21,363 nucleotides of DNA from Gammaproteobacteria bacterium (GTDB lineage: Bacteria; Pseudomonadota; Gammaproteobacteria; Steroidobacterales; Steroidobacteraceae), in contig PMMB01000036.1 of NCBI GenBank assembly GCA_003165495.1, positions 18,328-39,690 of the forward strand. The letters are read 5' to 3'. The notes beneath the pieces are model-generated. The model did not search any database and was not told where the DNA came from. It was given only the letters and a program-made list of their open reading frames with translations. Made by a program: the position numbers and the translations under genes. Below are positions 14,074 through 21,363 of this stretch, in pieces (position 1 is the stretch's first letter; the number at the start of each line of letters is the position of its first letter).

Positions 14074-17000
14074 AGGGTGCGACGGCCGGTGCCAAGTACC
14101 TAGCTTCGAAGATCTCGCAAGGCACCGGTTTGCTGAATAAATAGCCCTGCATCTCGTCGCAACCCAGCACCCGGAGCAGGCGAGATTGCTCCTCGGTTTC
14201 AACGCCCTCCGCCACCACTTTGAGCTGCAACGAATGCGCCAGGTTGATGATGGAGGACACCAGCGCCAGCCCCTTCGGTGCAGCAGTCATGTCGACCACG
14301 AACGAGCGGTCAATTTTCAGCGTGTCGACCGGCAGCTTGGACAGGTAGCTGAGCGAGGAGAAACCGGTGCCGAAGTCGTCAATCGCGATGTTAACGCCCA
14401 TGGCGCGGATCGACTGCAGGGCGGCGATACTGTGCCTGACGTCCTCCATGATCACGCTTTCGGTAATCTCCAGCTCCAGTCCGCCCGCCGCCTGTGCGTC
14501 AATGCCTATTGCCTCGTCAATCTCGGCGATGAAGCCGCGGTTGCGCAATTGCAGCTGTGACACGTTAACTGCGATCCGCACGGCAGCCAGGCCGGCGTTG
14601 CGCCAGCGCAGGTAGTCTGCGATAGCTTTGCGCAGCGCCCAACGTCCAACTTCATGGATCAATCCGGTCTCCTCCATGACTGCAATGAACAGACCCGGCG
14701 GTACCAAGCCCGTTCGCGGGTCATTCCATCGGATCAGCGCCTCGGCGCCGGTGAGCTTGCCGCTTACGAGGTTCACCTTGGGCTGGTAATAGAGGACGAA
14801 TTCTTCCTTGTCGAACGCCTCGCGCAGCTGATTTTCCAGATTGAGCCTGTCGACCGCCGTTTCGGTCATTTTCTGTGCGTAAAACAGGTATCGATCGCCG
14901 CCCATCTTGGCTTTTTTGAGGGCGGCCTCGGCGTTCTTGAGCAACGTGTCGGCATCGGCACCGTCATCCGGGAATAACGCTACTCCGGTCTTGGCCGCGA
15001 CACGGAACACGGTATCATTCAGGCGGAACGGATACTGCAGAAGATCTTCCGTCGTTTTCTCGACAAGCCGCGCCAACTCGCCGACGTGCTTCACCTTCGG
15101 AAGCACTACGGCAAAATGGTCTGCATCTACCCGCGCCAGCAGGTTAGTGTCTCCGACGCTATGCGTCAGCCAATCCGCCACTTGCCGCAAAAGCGCGTCG
15201 CCGGCCGGCCGGCCTAGGCTGTGGTTGATGTTCTTGAAACGCTCCAAATCGATCAGGGCCACGGCGAGCTTGTGCCCGCCGCTGACGGCGTTGCGCAGGT
15301 GCTGCGCCACCCGCTCGAGAAACAGGCTCCGGTTTGCGAGTCCGGTGAGCACGTCGTAATAGGCGAGGTAGTTGAGTTTCTCTTTTTTCTCGATGTGATC
15401 CAGCGCAAATGAAATGTCGCCGGACAATTCCAATAGCAGTCGCGTTTCCTCCTCGTCGAAGACGTTGGGCTCGCCTGCAAACAGCGCGATAACCGCCGCC
15501 GGTCGTCCTGCCATCATGAGTGGAAAACAGCCCAGTGACCGATGGCCCCGTCTAAGTAGCTCATCCCGGAGCTCACCCAGGGAGGCGTCCGTCGCAATAT
15601 CGTTGCAAATGACGGGTTGCGACTGCCGCAACGCGCGGCAGTCCGGCCGCTCGCTATCGGGAGTGCCCTCGCGCGCCGTGAGCCGGATCTTGTCGATGTA
15701 GCTTTCCTCGCCGCCGTGCCACGCGACAATTTTTCCGTCCAGCGTTTGCGGGTCTATCACGCCGATCCACGCCATTTTGAATGCCCCCGCTTCGACCGCC
15801 GTTCGGCACGCTTCCCTGAACAGCGCCTCCCGGTCGCCCACGTGCGCACTTAGCGTATTGATCCGGCTCAGCACGGCATAGACGCGATTCAGGCGCTTGA
15901 TCCTGTTTTCCGCCTCCATCCGCTCGGTGATGTCTCGAAATGCGACCACAGCTCCTGTTATATCGTTCCGATCGTCGCGGATAGGAGCGGTGGTGTATTC
16001 GACCGGAAAGCTAGACCCGTCCTTACGCCAGAATACTTCGTCCTCCACTCTGCGTATGGCTCCATCGTACATGGTGGCATGGATGGCACAGTCGGCGACG
16101 GGATAAGGCGTTCCATCCTTCCGTGAGTGGTGAATCGTAGCGTGCGCGGCCTTGCCGGTAAGCTCCTCAAGACGGTATCCGAGCAATTTCGTTGCGGCGG
16201 AATTCTCAAAAATGATACTTCCGCCCATATCGATGCCGTGAATGCCCTCTCCGACCGACTCCAGAATCAGTTCGCTCCGGCGTCGCAGTTGCGCCAATGC
16301 TTGTTCGGCGCGCTTGCGCTCGGTGAGATCTCGAATGAAGGCACTGAATATCCAACCGCCGCCGTGTCTTACAGGCGAGACTGCCAACTCCACGGGAAAT
16401 TCGTGCCCGTCGCGGTGCACCGCCGAGAGCTCTATCCGCTTGTTGACAATCGGGCCTTCACCGGTTTCTAGAAAGATCCGCATGCCACGCTCTTGTGCCT
16501 CGCGATACTTGGTTGGCACAATTGTTTCGGCCAGGGATTTGCCGATTGCTTGTTCCCGGGTCCAGCCAAAGGTATTTTCCGCTTGTGAATTCCAATCGGT
16601 TATGCGGCCCGTGGCATCCATTACCACGACGGCATCGAGCGCCGATTCGACGATCAAACGCGTTCGTTCCTCATTCTGCCGCAGCGACTCCTGGTAGCGC
16701 TTTTGTTCCGTGATGTCTTCGCCGATACTCGCTGTTCCGATCACTTCGCCGGCTCCCGAGCGCAGCAGCGAATTGTTCCAGCGGATGAGCCGGCGCTCGC
16801 CCGAGCGTGTAAGGATCTCGTTCTCGTGATGCCTTGCCTGCGATACATCAGCAAGGAGAGATGCAAAAACAGTCTCCACGTTGTGAACGTCGGATGGTAC
16901 GAAAAGCTTGAACCAATTCTGTCCCAGTAATTCTTCACGCCGCCATCCGGTCAGCTGCAGTAGGTAATCATTGCAGTAGGTGATGCGCGCGCTCTTGTCC

Positions 17001-18460
17001 AGCATCATCGAAACCAATTCGACGTTATCCAGCAAATCGCTGAATCGGCGGTCCCTCTCCTGCAACTCGTCCGCAACCAGTTTTCGCTCGGTGATGTCCG
17101 CGGCGACGCCTGCGACGCGAATAATCCTGCCGTCATCGCTGCGGATGGGAAAAAGCTGCGCCTCGATCCAGCGAATCGAACGGTCCGGGCGGACGATCCG
17201 GTACTCGTAATCGAACTTCCCTCCCGATATTCCTATCTTGAAATTCTCGTAGGTCGCTGCGCTATCGTCGGGGTGGATGGCCTCCATCCAAGATTCAGGA
17301 TCCGCATACGCGCTTTCGCAGCTGCGGCCCCAGATCTCTGTATAGGCCGGGCTGATGTATAGAATACGATTGCTGTGGGCGTCGATGAGGAAGAACACAT
17401 CGCGGATGTTTTCCGCCATGTCCCGGAATCGCTTTTCGCTTTCGATCAGCGCCTCTTGAGCCCGGTTGTGTTGGTTGATTTCCGCCTCGAGTCGATTTGC
17501 GTGTCGCCGGACGTCGTCGTGCAGACATCCGTTCTCATAGATGCGGCCAACTTGAGCGGCCAGTATGCCAAGCAGCTGTTCGTCCTCTGCGCTGAATTCG
17601 TCAGCCCCTATTTTGTCGGTAAGGCATATCCAGCCATGGACATGCGCAGGGGAGACGATGGGAGCAACCAGCAACGAATGCACCGGCGGATAGTGCGGAG
17701 GCAACCCCGATTCGTGCGGATTCGTCAGGCGCCGCGACTTGCGGTCTACAAACGCGCTGCCCACCACGCCTTCACACAACTCTGGCCGGCCCATTCTCGC
17801 AACCGTGGCGGCATCCACGCCGCTGGTAACGAAGTAGACCTCACTCTCGCTATCACGGGGTCTAGCGGCCAGGGCGGCATATTTTGCCCCCAGCAGGTTA
17901 CGCGCAGCAGGGCACACATTGTTCAACAACTGTCGGTGATCGCGTTCCGAGGCGAGATTCAAATTGATGTCGACGAGCGCGGCCAAGCGATGATTCGATA
18001 TTCGGAGCTCTTCGGCGGTGTTGGACAATTTGTCGGTAATGACGCGCAGATGCTGCTGCGCGAAGTCCTGCGGCAGCGATTGCCTTGATGAGGTCCGCCG
18101 TGTACGCAGCAACTCTTCCACAACCCGAAGAATGAGCTCAGGCTCGCACGGCTTGGTCAGGATGTGGCCGACGCCGCAACTCTTAGCAAGAGATTCAGCC
18201 CCATTCTTGTGATAGTGCGCAGTGAAGAATACGACGGCCGTCGCTGCTATGGCCGGGTCGGTGCGCAGTTGGCGTACGAACTCATAACCGTCCATCGTCG
18301 GCATCAGAATATCGGTAATCACGAGATCCGGGTGATGGGTCCTGACCAGCAGAAGCGCTTCGGCGCCATCACTGGCTTCGAGCAGGCGATGCTTCTGGTA
18401 ACCAAGTAGGGTCACCAGGAATTCTCTATTGACGAGGTGATCGTCGACGACAAGAATCAT
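14066..18460 (-). CDS. REC-GAF-PAS-GGDEF-EAL protein, predicted c-di-GMP phosphodiesterase
   Basis: A soluble 1464-residue multi-sensor protein. Domains: receiver (1-118; Asp6-Asp7, phospho-acceptor Asp50 in ITDILMPTMDG, Lys103 in LTKPCEP), GAF (about 160-310), four PAS domains (about 340-455, 470-590, 600-715, 725-850, each ending in a D-I-T-E or D-L-T-E type motif), GAF (about 860-1025), GGDEF-like (about 1028-1190), EAL (about 1200-1460). The GGDEF signature is replaced by D-A-D-H-F (1112-1116), so cyclase activity is unlikely. The EAL site looks complete: Glu1240 in AEALIRW, NVSQLQL, ITESVIM, IDDFGTGFSS, Lys in LKIDRSF, VAEGVET and Gln in MQGYLFSKP. It should hydrolyse c-di-GMP under control of phosphorylation and ligands. 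I chose ATG 18460, where the receiver begins. The open frame reaches 18526, but the extra 22 residues lie over a receiver relic in another frame; GTG 18466 is also possible. Confidence 0.9.
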   Translation of the reverse strand: MILVVDDHLVNREFLVTLLGYQKHRLLEASDGAEALLLVRTHHPDLVITDILMPTMDGYEFVRQLRTDPAIAATAVVFFTAHYHKNGAESLAKSCGVGHILTKPCEPELILRVVEELLRTRRTSSRQSLPQDFAQQHLRVITDKLSNTAEELRISNHRLAALVDINLNLASERDHRQLLNNVCPAARNLLGAKYAALAARPRDSESEVYFVTSGVDAATVARMGRPELCEGVVGSAFVDRKSRRLTNPHESGLPPHYPPVHSLLVAPIVSPAHVHGWICLTDKIGADEFSAEDEQLLGILAAQVGRIYENGCLHDDVRRHANRLEAEINQHNRAQEALIESEKRFRDMAENIRDVFFLIDAHSNRILYISPAYTEIWGRSCESAYADPESWMEAIHPDDSAATYENFKIGISGGKFDYEYRIVRPDRSIRWIEAQLFPIRSDDGRIIRVAGVAADITERKLVADELQERDRRFSDLLDNVELVSMMLDKSARITYCNDYLLQLTGWRREELLGQNWFKLFVPSDVHNVETVFASLLADVSQARHHENEILTRSGERRLIRWNNSLLRSGAGEVIGTASIGEDITEQKRYQESLRQNEERTRLIVESALDAVVVMDATGRITDWNSQAENTFGWTREQAIGKSLAETIVPTKYREAQERGMRIFLETGEGPIVNKRIELSAVHRDGHEFPVELAVSPVRHGGGWIFSAFIRDLTERKRAEQALAQLRRRSELILESVGEGIHGIDMGGSIIFENSAATKLLGYRLEELTGKAAHATIHHSRKDGTPYPVADCAIHATMYDGAIRRVEDEVFWRKDGSSFPVEYTTAPIRDDRNDITGAVVAFRDITERMEAENRIKRLNRVYAVLSRINTLSAHVGDREALFREACRTAVEAGAFKMAWIGVIDPQTLDGKIVAWHGGEESYIDKIRLTAREGTPDSERPDCRALRQSQPVICNDIATDASLGELRDELLRRGHRSLGCFPLMMAGRPAAVIALFAGEPNVFDEEETRLLLELSGDISFALDHIEKKEKLNYLAYYDVLTGLANRSLFLERVAQHLRNAVSGGHKLAVALIDLERFKNINHSLGRPAGDALLRQVADWLTHSVGDTNLLARVDADHFAVVLPKVKHVGELARLVEKTTEDLLQYPFRLNDTVFRVAAKTGVALFPDDGADADTLLKNAEAALKKAKMGGDRYLFYAQKMTETAVDRLNLENQLREAFDKEEFVLYYQPKVNLVSGKLTGAEALIRWNDPRTGLVPPGLFIAVMEETGLIHEVGRWALRKAIADYLRWRNAGLAAVRIAVNVSQLQLRNRGFIAEIDEAIGIDAQAAGGLELEITESVIMEDVRHSIAALQSIRAMGVNIAIDDFGTGFSSLSYLSKLPVDTLKIDRSFVVDMTAAPKGLALVSSIINLAHSLQLKVVAEGVETEEQSRLLRVLGCDEMQGYLFSKPVPCEIFEARYLAPAVAPFN

Positions 18461-18468
18461 GGCCACGG

Positions 18469-18607
18469 CTAGGGTTTTTCTACACAGTCGTTCTTGACTT
18501 CGCTGATGAAGTCGAAGCCATGGCATTCAGGCATACAAACGTCGGGCAAGATGAGGTCCAGATGGGGTCGGGATTGTCCCGGAGCAACAGTCAAGAACGA
18601 TTTTCAC
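18469..18607 (-). pseudogene. Receiver-domain (REC) relic
   Basis: Minus-strand translation just upstream of the EAL gene reads PHLDLILPDVCMPECHGFDF then ISEVKNDCVEKP-stop (stop TAG at 18471-18469). This is the beta-3 phospho-acceptor block of a response regulator (D-L-I-L-x-D-V-x-M-P-x-x-x-G-F-D-F). In a different frame a little upstream, GTG at 18607 starts V-K-I-V-L-D, resembling the first strand of a receiver. The two pieces are far too close and out of frame, so the domain has lost its middle and its C-terminal half. A 12-base inverted repeat (18488-18499 and 18589-18600) brackets the fragment. Probably a decayed response regulator or a duplicated start of the neighbouring receiver gene. 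Confidence 0.6.
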
Positions 18608-18732
18608 GACAGCGCCTCGTTTGGCCGCGTCCTGACAGGACGCCGTGTTCATGAAGCCCGTATCGCCATCAGCTAAGATTCTGGACTGTCCGCAATCAGC
18701 GAGGTAGAGCCGGGCGTCCGAGCCGAATGGCC

Positions 18733-19386
18733 CTATGCGCCGCGGACTATTCGTGCAACCGCTTGGGAACGGCGGCTGACCTGGAGCTTCTCGAACACGA
18801 TGCTGAGATAGTTCTTGACGGTTTTTGGTGAAAGTCTCATCGCGGCGGCGATTTCCTTGTTGGTCTTGCCGTCTGCCACGAGTGCAAGCACCTTGCGTTG
18901 CTGATTTGAAAGCGATTCGCCCGCAGGGTCACTCTCGCTAGCGGCTCCAATGGTGCGCAGGTGCCCCATGACCGTGTGCACGACGCCCGGACCGAGCACC
19001 GACAGCCCGCTTGCCACGGCCCTAATCGCCTGAACCAGATGGTCGGCGCCGATCTCTTTCAGTAGATAGCCACTGGCGGAGGCAAAGGCCGTCGCGAGCA
19101 GCGCGCTGTCGTCCTTGAACGCGCTTAGGAACAACACTCTGATGCGCGGATTGGCAGCTCGAATCTCGCGACAGGCAGTAACGCCGCTGCCGTCGGGAAG
19201 GCGCACGTCCATTAACACCACGTCCGGCTCAAGTCGCGCAGCCTCTTCGATCGCGGCCGCCGCAGTAGCGGCTTCTCCGACAACCTCAATGCCCGCTCGG
19301 CTTATGATGGTGCGCAGCCCCGCGCGAACGATGTGGTGGTCATCCACCAACAGCACCTTCAGCGATGGGGACTCTTCCGGTCTCAT
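18733..19386 (-). CDS. NarL/FixJ-family response regulator
   Basis: A 217-residue DNA-binding response regulator. The receiver domain (about 9-125) has Asp15-Asp16, phospho-acceptor Asp60 in VVLMDVRLPDGSG, Ser in LFLSAFKDD and Lys in GYLLKEIGAD. A short linker leads to a LuxR-type helix-turn-helix (about 154-212): LSNQQRKVLALVADGKTNKE, IAAAMRLSPKTVKNYLSIVF, EKLQVSRRSQAVARI. The layout resembles DosR/NarL proteins. Its ATG at 19386 overlaps the stop of the upstream kinase (ATGA), so it is almost certainly the kinase's cognate partner. Target genes are not visible in the window. Confidence 0.93.
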   Translation of the reverse strand: MRPEESPSLKVLLVDDHHIVRAGLRTIISRAGIEVVGEAATAAAAIEEAARLEPDVVLMDVRLPDGSGVTACREIRAANPRIRVLFLSAFKDDSALLATAFASASGYLLKEIGADHLVQAIRAVASGLSVLGPGVVHTVMGHLRTIGAASESDPAGESLSNQQRKVLALVADGKTNKEIAAAMRLSPKTVKNYLSIVFEKLQVSRRSQAVARIVRGA

Positions 19387-21017
19387 TTGGGCCTCTGACC
19401 TTTAGGGATGTGCAAGACCACGCGGGTACCCTTTCCCGGTGAAGAGACGACCTCGAACCGTGCGCCGATCTGTTGCGCTCGCTTCTTCATGTTGTAAAGC
19501 CCGCTGCCTTCGTGTTTCACCGCGGCCGGGTCGAAGCCCTCGCCGTCGTCCCTGACTTCGAGCGTCACACCGTCATCGGTCAGTCCCAGGGTGACTGTTC
19601 CGTGCTTTGCATGGGAATGGCGACGAGAATTGCTCATGGCTTCGCGGGCGATCTGCAACACGTGCTCGGCCTCATCCGGGGTGAGTTGGCCATCCGTTAC
19701 AGCATCTACCTTTAGCCGGAAGCGCGGATCCGCATTGGGCCTAGAGAGTTCTATCAGTTTTGCCAAATTGTCCCGCAATGGCGGCGCGCCGGTCTGCTCG
19801 GCAGGTCTGTCGATATAGCGACGTATGTCGCAGATGACGCCGTTCAAGTCTCCGACGGTCTTCGCCACTGCCGCGGCCGCCCGGGCCGGGTCTTTTTGAA
19901 TCAGCCGCGCGACCTCTTCCAGGTTAAGCCCGGCGACATAGATTGACTGCACGATGTTGTCGTGCATATCGCGGACCAGATATTCGCGTTCATTAAACAG
20001 CCGCCGCAATTGTTGCTCGCTAACGCGTAGCGCGTGCTCCGCCAGTTTGCGTTCGGAGATCTCCTCGTGCAGCGACTCGTTGCTTTTGAGCAGTTCGGCC
20101 GTGCGTTCGATCACACGCGCTTCGAGCTCATCGCGTGCCACGCGCAGGGCTTCTTCCGCCTGCTTCCGAACCTGCACTTCTTGCTGCAACAATGCATTTA
20201 ACCGGGAAAGCTCGGCGGTGCGCGTTTCGAGCTCGCTATTCAAAGCTTGTAGTCTCCGGGCTTGTTGCGCCGCGCGTTCTGCAAAATACGCGTCCAGTGC
20301 CGACAACACCAATGTCGCCAGGAGGAACGCCAGCGTAAAGGCGCCAAGGATGACCGCCAGACCGACATGACTGATGATCTGCGGAGCGGCGGTGGAGATG
20401 CTGTCCGGTGTGAACGTGACGGCGGCCATGCCAGTGTAGTGCATCCAGCAAATGCCCGCTCCCATGACTGTGGCGCTTCCCGCCTTTTTCCAGAACGCCG
20501 TGAGAATTGTTTCTAGCCGCAGTTTGAATGCGCTCCACAGTGCGGCGATCGACGTGCCGATCGCGATAACGACCGACAGAGCAACCAGACCAACGTCATA
20601 GTGCATCGGTGGAAGCACGCGCGTGGCCGCCATGCCGGTGTAATGCATTGCAGCGATAGCGAACCCCATCAGGGAACCGCCGGCGAGCAGACTGCTTAGG
20701 CTCATGGTGCGGCGGCTCGTGATGTACAGCGCGAACCAGGACGCGGCTACGGCGATCAGGAGGGACAGGGCCGTGGTCGGCATGTCATACGACATCGGGT
20801 TCGGCGTGCGAAACGAGAGCATGCCGATAAAATGCATCGACCAGATACCGCACCCCATGGAAGCGGCTCCGCCGGCTAACCAGAAGTGTGCTGATTTGTA
20901 CCCGTGGGATGCAACCACTCGCGACGTCAAATCGAGCGCAACATAGGATGCGGTGATCGCCACCACAACCGAGAGCAGAACCAGCCAGTAATTATAGGAT
21001 CCGACCAAGCTTGGCAC
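19383..21017 (-). CDS. MHYT-domain membrane sensor histidine kinase
   Basis: A 544-residue sensor kinase. The N-terminal 245 residues form a seven-helix MHYT domain with three signature motifs at membrane edges: MHFIGM (61-66), MHYTGM (124-129) and MHYTGM (192-197); such domains are proposed to bind copper and sense O2, CO or NO. A long coiled coil (about 245-340, rich in Glu/Arg/Leu) leads to a HisKA_3 dimerisation domain with His352 in EYLVRDMHDNIVQSIYVAGL. The ATPase domain has the N-box EAMSNSRRHSHA, DDGEGFDPAAV and GSGLYNMKKRA. This is the NarX/DesK class, matching the NarL-type partner downstream. The GTG at 21017 overlaps its own GGAG; a TTG at 21008, eight bases after GGAG, is a well-placed alternative start (541 residues). 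Confidence 0.93.
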   Translation of the reverse strand: MPSLVGSYNYWLVLLSVVVAITASYVALDLTSRVVASHGYKSAHFWLAGGAASMGCGIWSMHFIGMLSFRTPNPMSYDMPTTALSLLIAVAASWFALYITSRRTMSLSSLLAGGSLMGFAIAAMHYTGMAATRVLPPMHYDVGLVALSVVIAIGTSIAALWSAFKLRLETILTAFWKKAGSATVMGAGICWMHYTGMAAVTFTPDSISTAAPQIISHVGLAVILGAFTLAFLLATLVLSALDAYFAERAAQQARRLQALNSELETRTAELSRLNALLQQEVQVRKQAEEALRVARDELEARVIERTAELLKSNESLHEEISERKLAEHALRVSEQQLRRLFNEREYLVRDMHDNIVQSIYVAGLNLEEVARLIQKDPARAAAAVAKTVGDLNGVICDIRRYIDRPAEQTGAPPLRDNLAKLIELSRPNADPRFRLKVDAVTDGQLTPDEAEHVLQIAREAMSNSRRHSHAKHGTVTLGLTDDGVTLEVRDDGEGFDPAAVKHEGSGLYNMKKRAQQIGARFEVVSSPGKGTRVVLHIPKGQRPK

Positions 21018-21331
21018 TCCAAGTTAGGCCCGACACACGGGATGTTCTCCTGCCAGCGCGCTAGAGGTCGGCGCCATAGCTGCGAGACCACTATACCGCT
21101 TCGCATCTGTGACCCGTCACCGAAAACCCCTCCCACCTGCAGCAGCGGGGGCGATATTTTCATTATTTGTCAAATACTTACACGGACATATGTTGGAAAA
21201 TACCTGACCTGCTGATCGCGCCCCTATACGTATGGACTTGAACCATATGGGGATCTAGTTGACACGCGGGATTCGCTTCAGACTACCATCGAAGGGCTGG
21301 TGACACACGGCCACCGCCAAGGGGCCACGCA
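21018..21331. promoter_or_regulatory. Divergent intergenic region with a sigma-70-like promoter
   Basis: About 310 bases without a convincing gene. On the plus strand TTGACA (21259-21264) is a perfect -35 hexamer; TACCAT (21284-21289) is a possible -10, though the 19-base spacer is long. Just upstream TATGG (21230-21234) and CCATA (21242-21246) form an inverted repeat with a 7-base spacer, a possible operator. The kinase promoter on the minus strand must lie in the left part, where I see no clear consensus. Confidence 0.5.
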
Positions 21332-21363
21332 GTGAGCGAGGTTCGTTCCAGGATTGAATTGCG
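21332..21363 (+). CDS. Start of an unidentified gene (partial)
   Basis: A GTG at 21332 is preceded by AAGGGG (21319-21324) with an ideal 7-base spacer, and by the TTGACA promoter element about 70 bases upstream. The ten complete codons in the window read M-S-E-V-R-S-R-I-E-L. The stretch is too short to name a family. The gene is divergent from the MHYT kinase, so both could share a control region. Confidence 0.5.
   Translation, partial: MSEVRSRIEL

Noticed and set aside
15100..15140. Active diguanylate cyclase site in the GGDEF-like domain
   Set aside because: The signature reads D-A-D-H-F in place of G-G-D-E-F, losing both glycines and the key Glu, so cyclase activity is not supported.
17375..18088. 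237-codon plus-strand ORF opposite the EAL gene
   Set aside because: Lies entirely over well-defined GAF and PAS domains on the other strand and shows no recognisable motif.
18461..18526. 22-residue N-terminal extension of the EAL protein
   Set aside because: The receiver fold starts at M-I-L-V-V-D-D. The extension lies over the receiver relic in another frame and has no ribosome site.
1..21363. tRNA, rRNA, intact insertion sequence or integrase
   Set aside because: None recognised by reading either strand; no transposase or recombinase motifs were found among the open frames, and no structured-RNA search could be run.

Overview
The window looks like chromosomal DNA of a moderately GC-rich Gram-negative bacterium. 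It has an RND tripartite efflux operon with an outer-membrane lipoprotein channel, and a guaB-guaA operon with proteobacterial-looking products. The protein sequences lean gammaproteobacterial, but that placement is an inference by eye; no database was searched.

Layout. (1) 1-1658, plus strand: the last codons of guaB, overlapped by a complete guaA (GMP synthase). (2) 1659-3795: accessory DNA just behind guaA. It holds an NTF2/SnoaL-like gene, a start-less ORF of unknown family followed by a small overlapping ORF, and a minus-strand vapBC toxin-antitoxin pair with a palindromic candidate operator. Copies of the last bases of guaA recur at 2360-2380 (20 of 21 bases) and 3781-3795 (12-base identical core, reading L-E-W-E-stop like the end of GuaA). 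This is the layout expected of one or two tandem genomic islands that used the guaA 3' end as attachment site. No integrase gene remains in the window, so the island looks decayed. (3) 3881-13105, minus strand: a four-gene operon, mdtA-mdtB-mdtC plus an outer-membrane channel lipoprotein. Every junction is a 4-base ATGA or GTGA overlap. The channel gene carries a 12-bp in-frame tandem repeat in a predicted extracellular loop. (4) 13106-13527: a divergent promoter region. (5) 13528-14073, plus strand: a lone PAS-domain protein whose 3' end overlaps, tail to tail, a very large minus-strand REC-GAF-PASx4-GAF-GGDEF-EAL protein (14066-18460) with a degenerate GGDEF motif and an intact EAL site. Upstream of it lies a shrunken receiver-domain relic (about 18469-18607). 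(6) 18733-21017, minus strand: a two-component pair, an MHYT-domain membrane histidine kinase followed by a NarL/LuxR-type regulator, also joined by an ATGA overlap. (7) 21018-21363: intergenic DNA with a TTGACA promoter element leading to the first codons of another plus-strand gene.

How the parts work together. guaBA performs the last two steps of GMP synthesis. The RND operon should export toxic compounds from the inner membrane and periplasm through the outer membrane. Roughly the last 8 kb is a signalling block: a membrane kinase/regulator pair, a PAS sensor and a c-di-GMP phosphodiesterase whose input is a phosphorylatable receiver plus many sensor domains. Whether this block controls the efflux operon cannot be read from the sequence.
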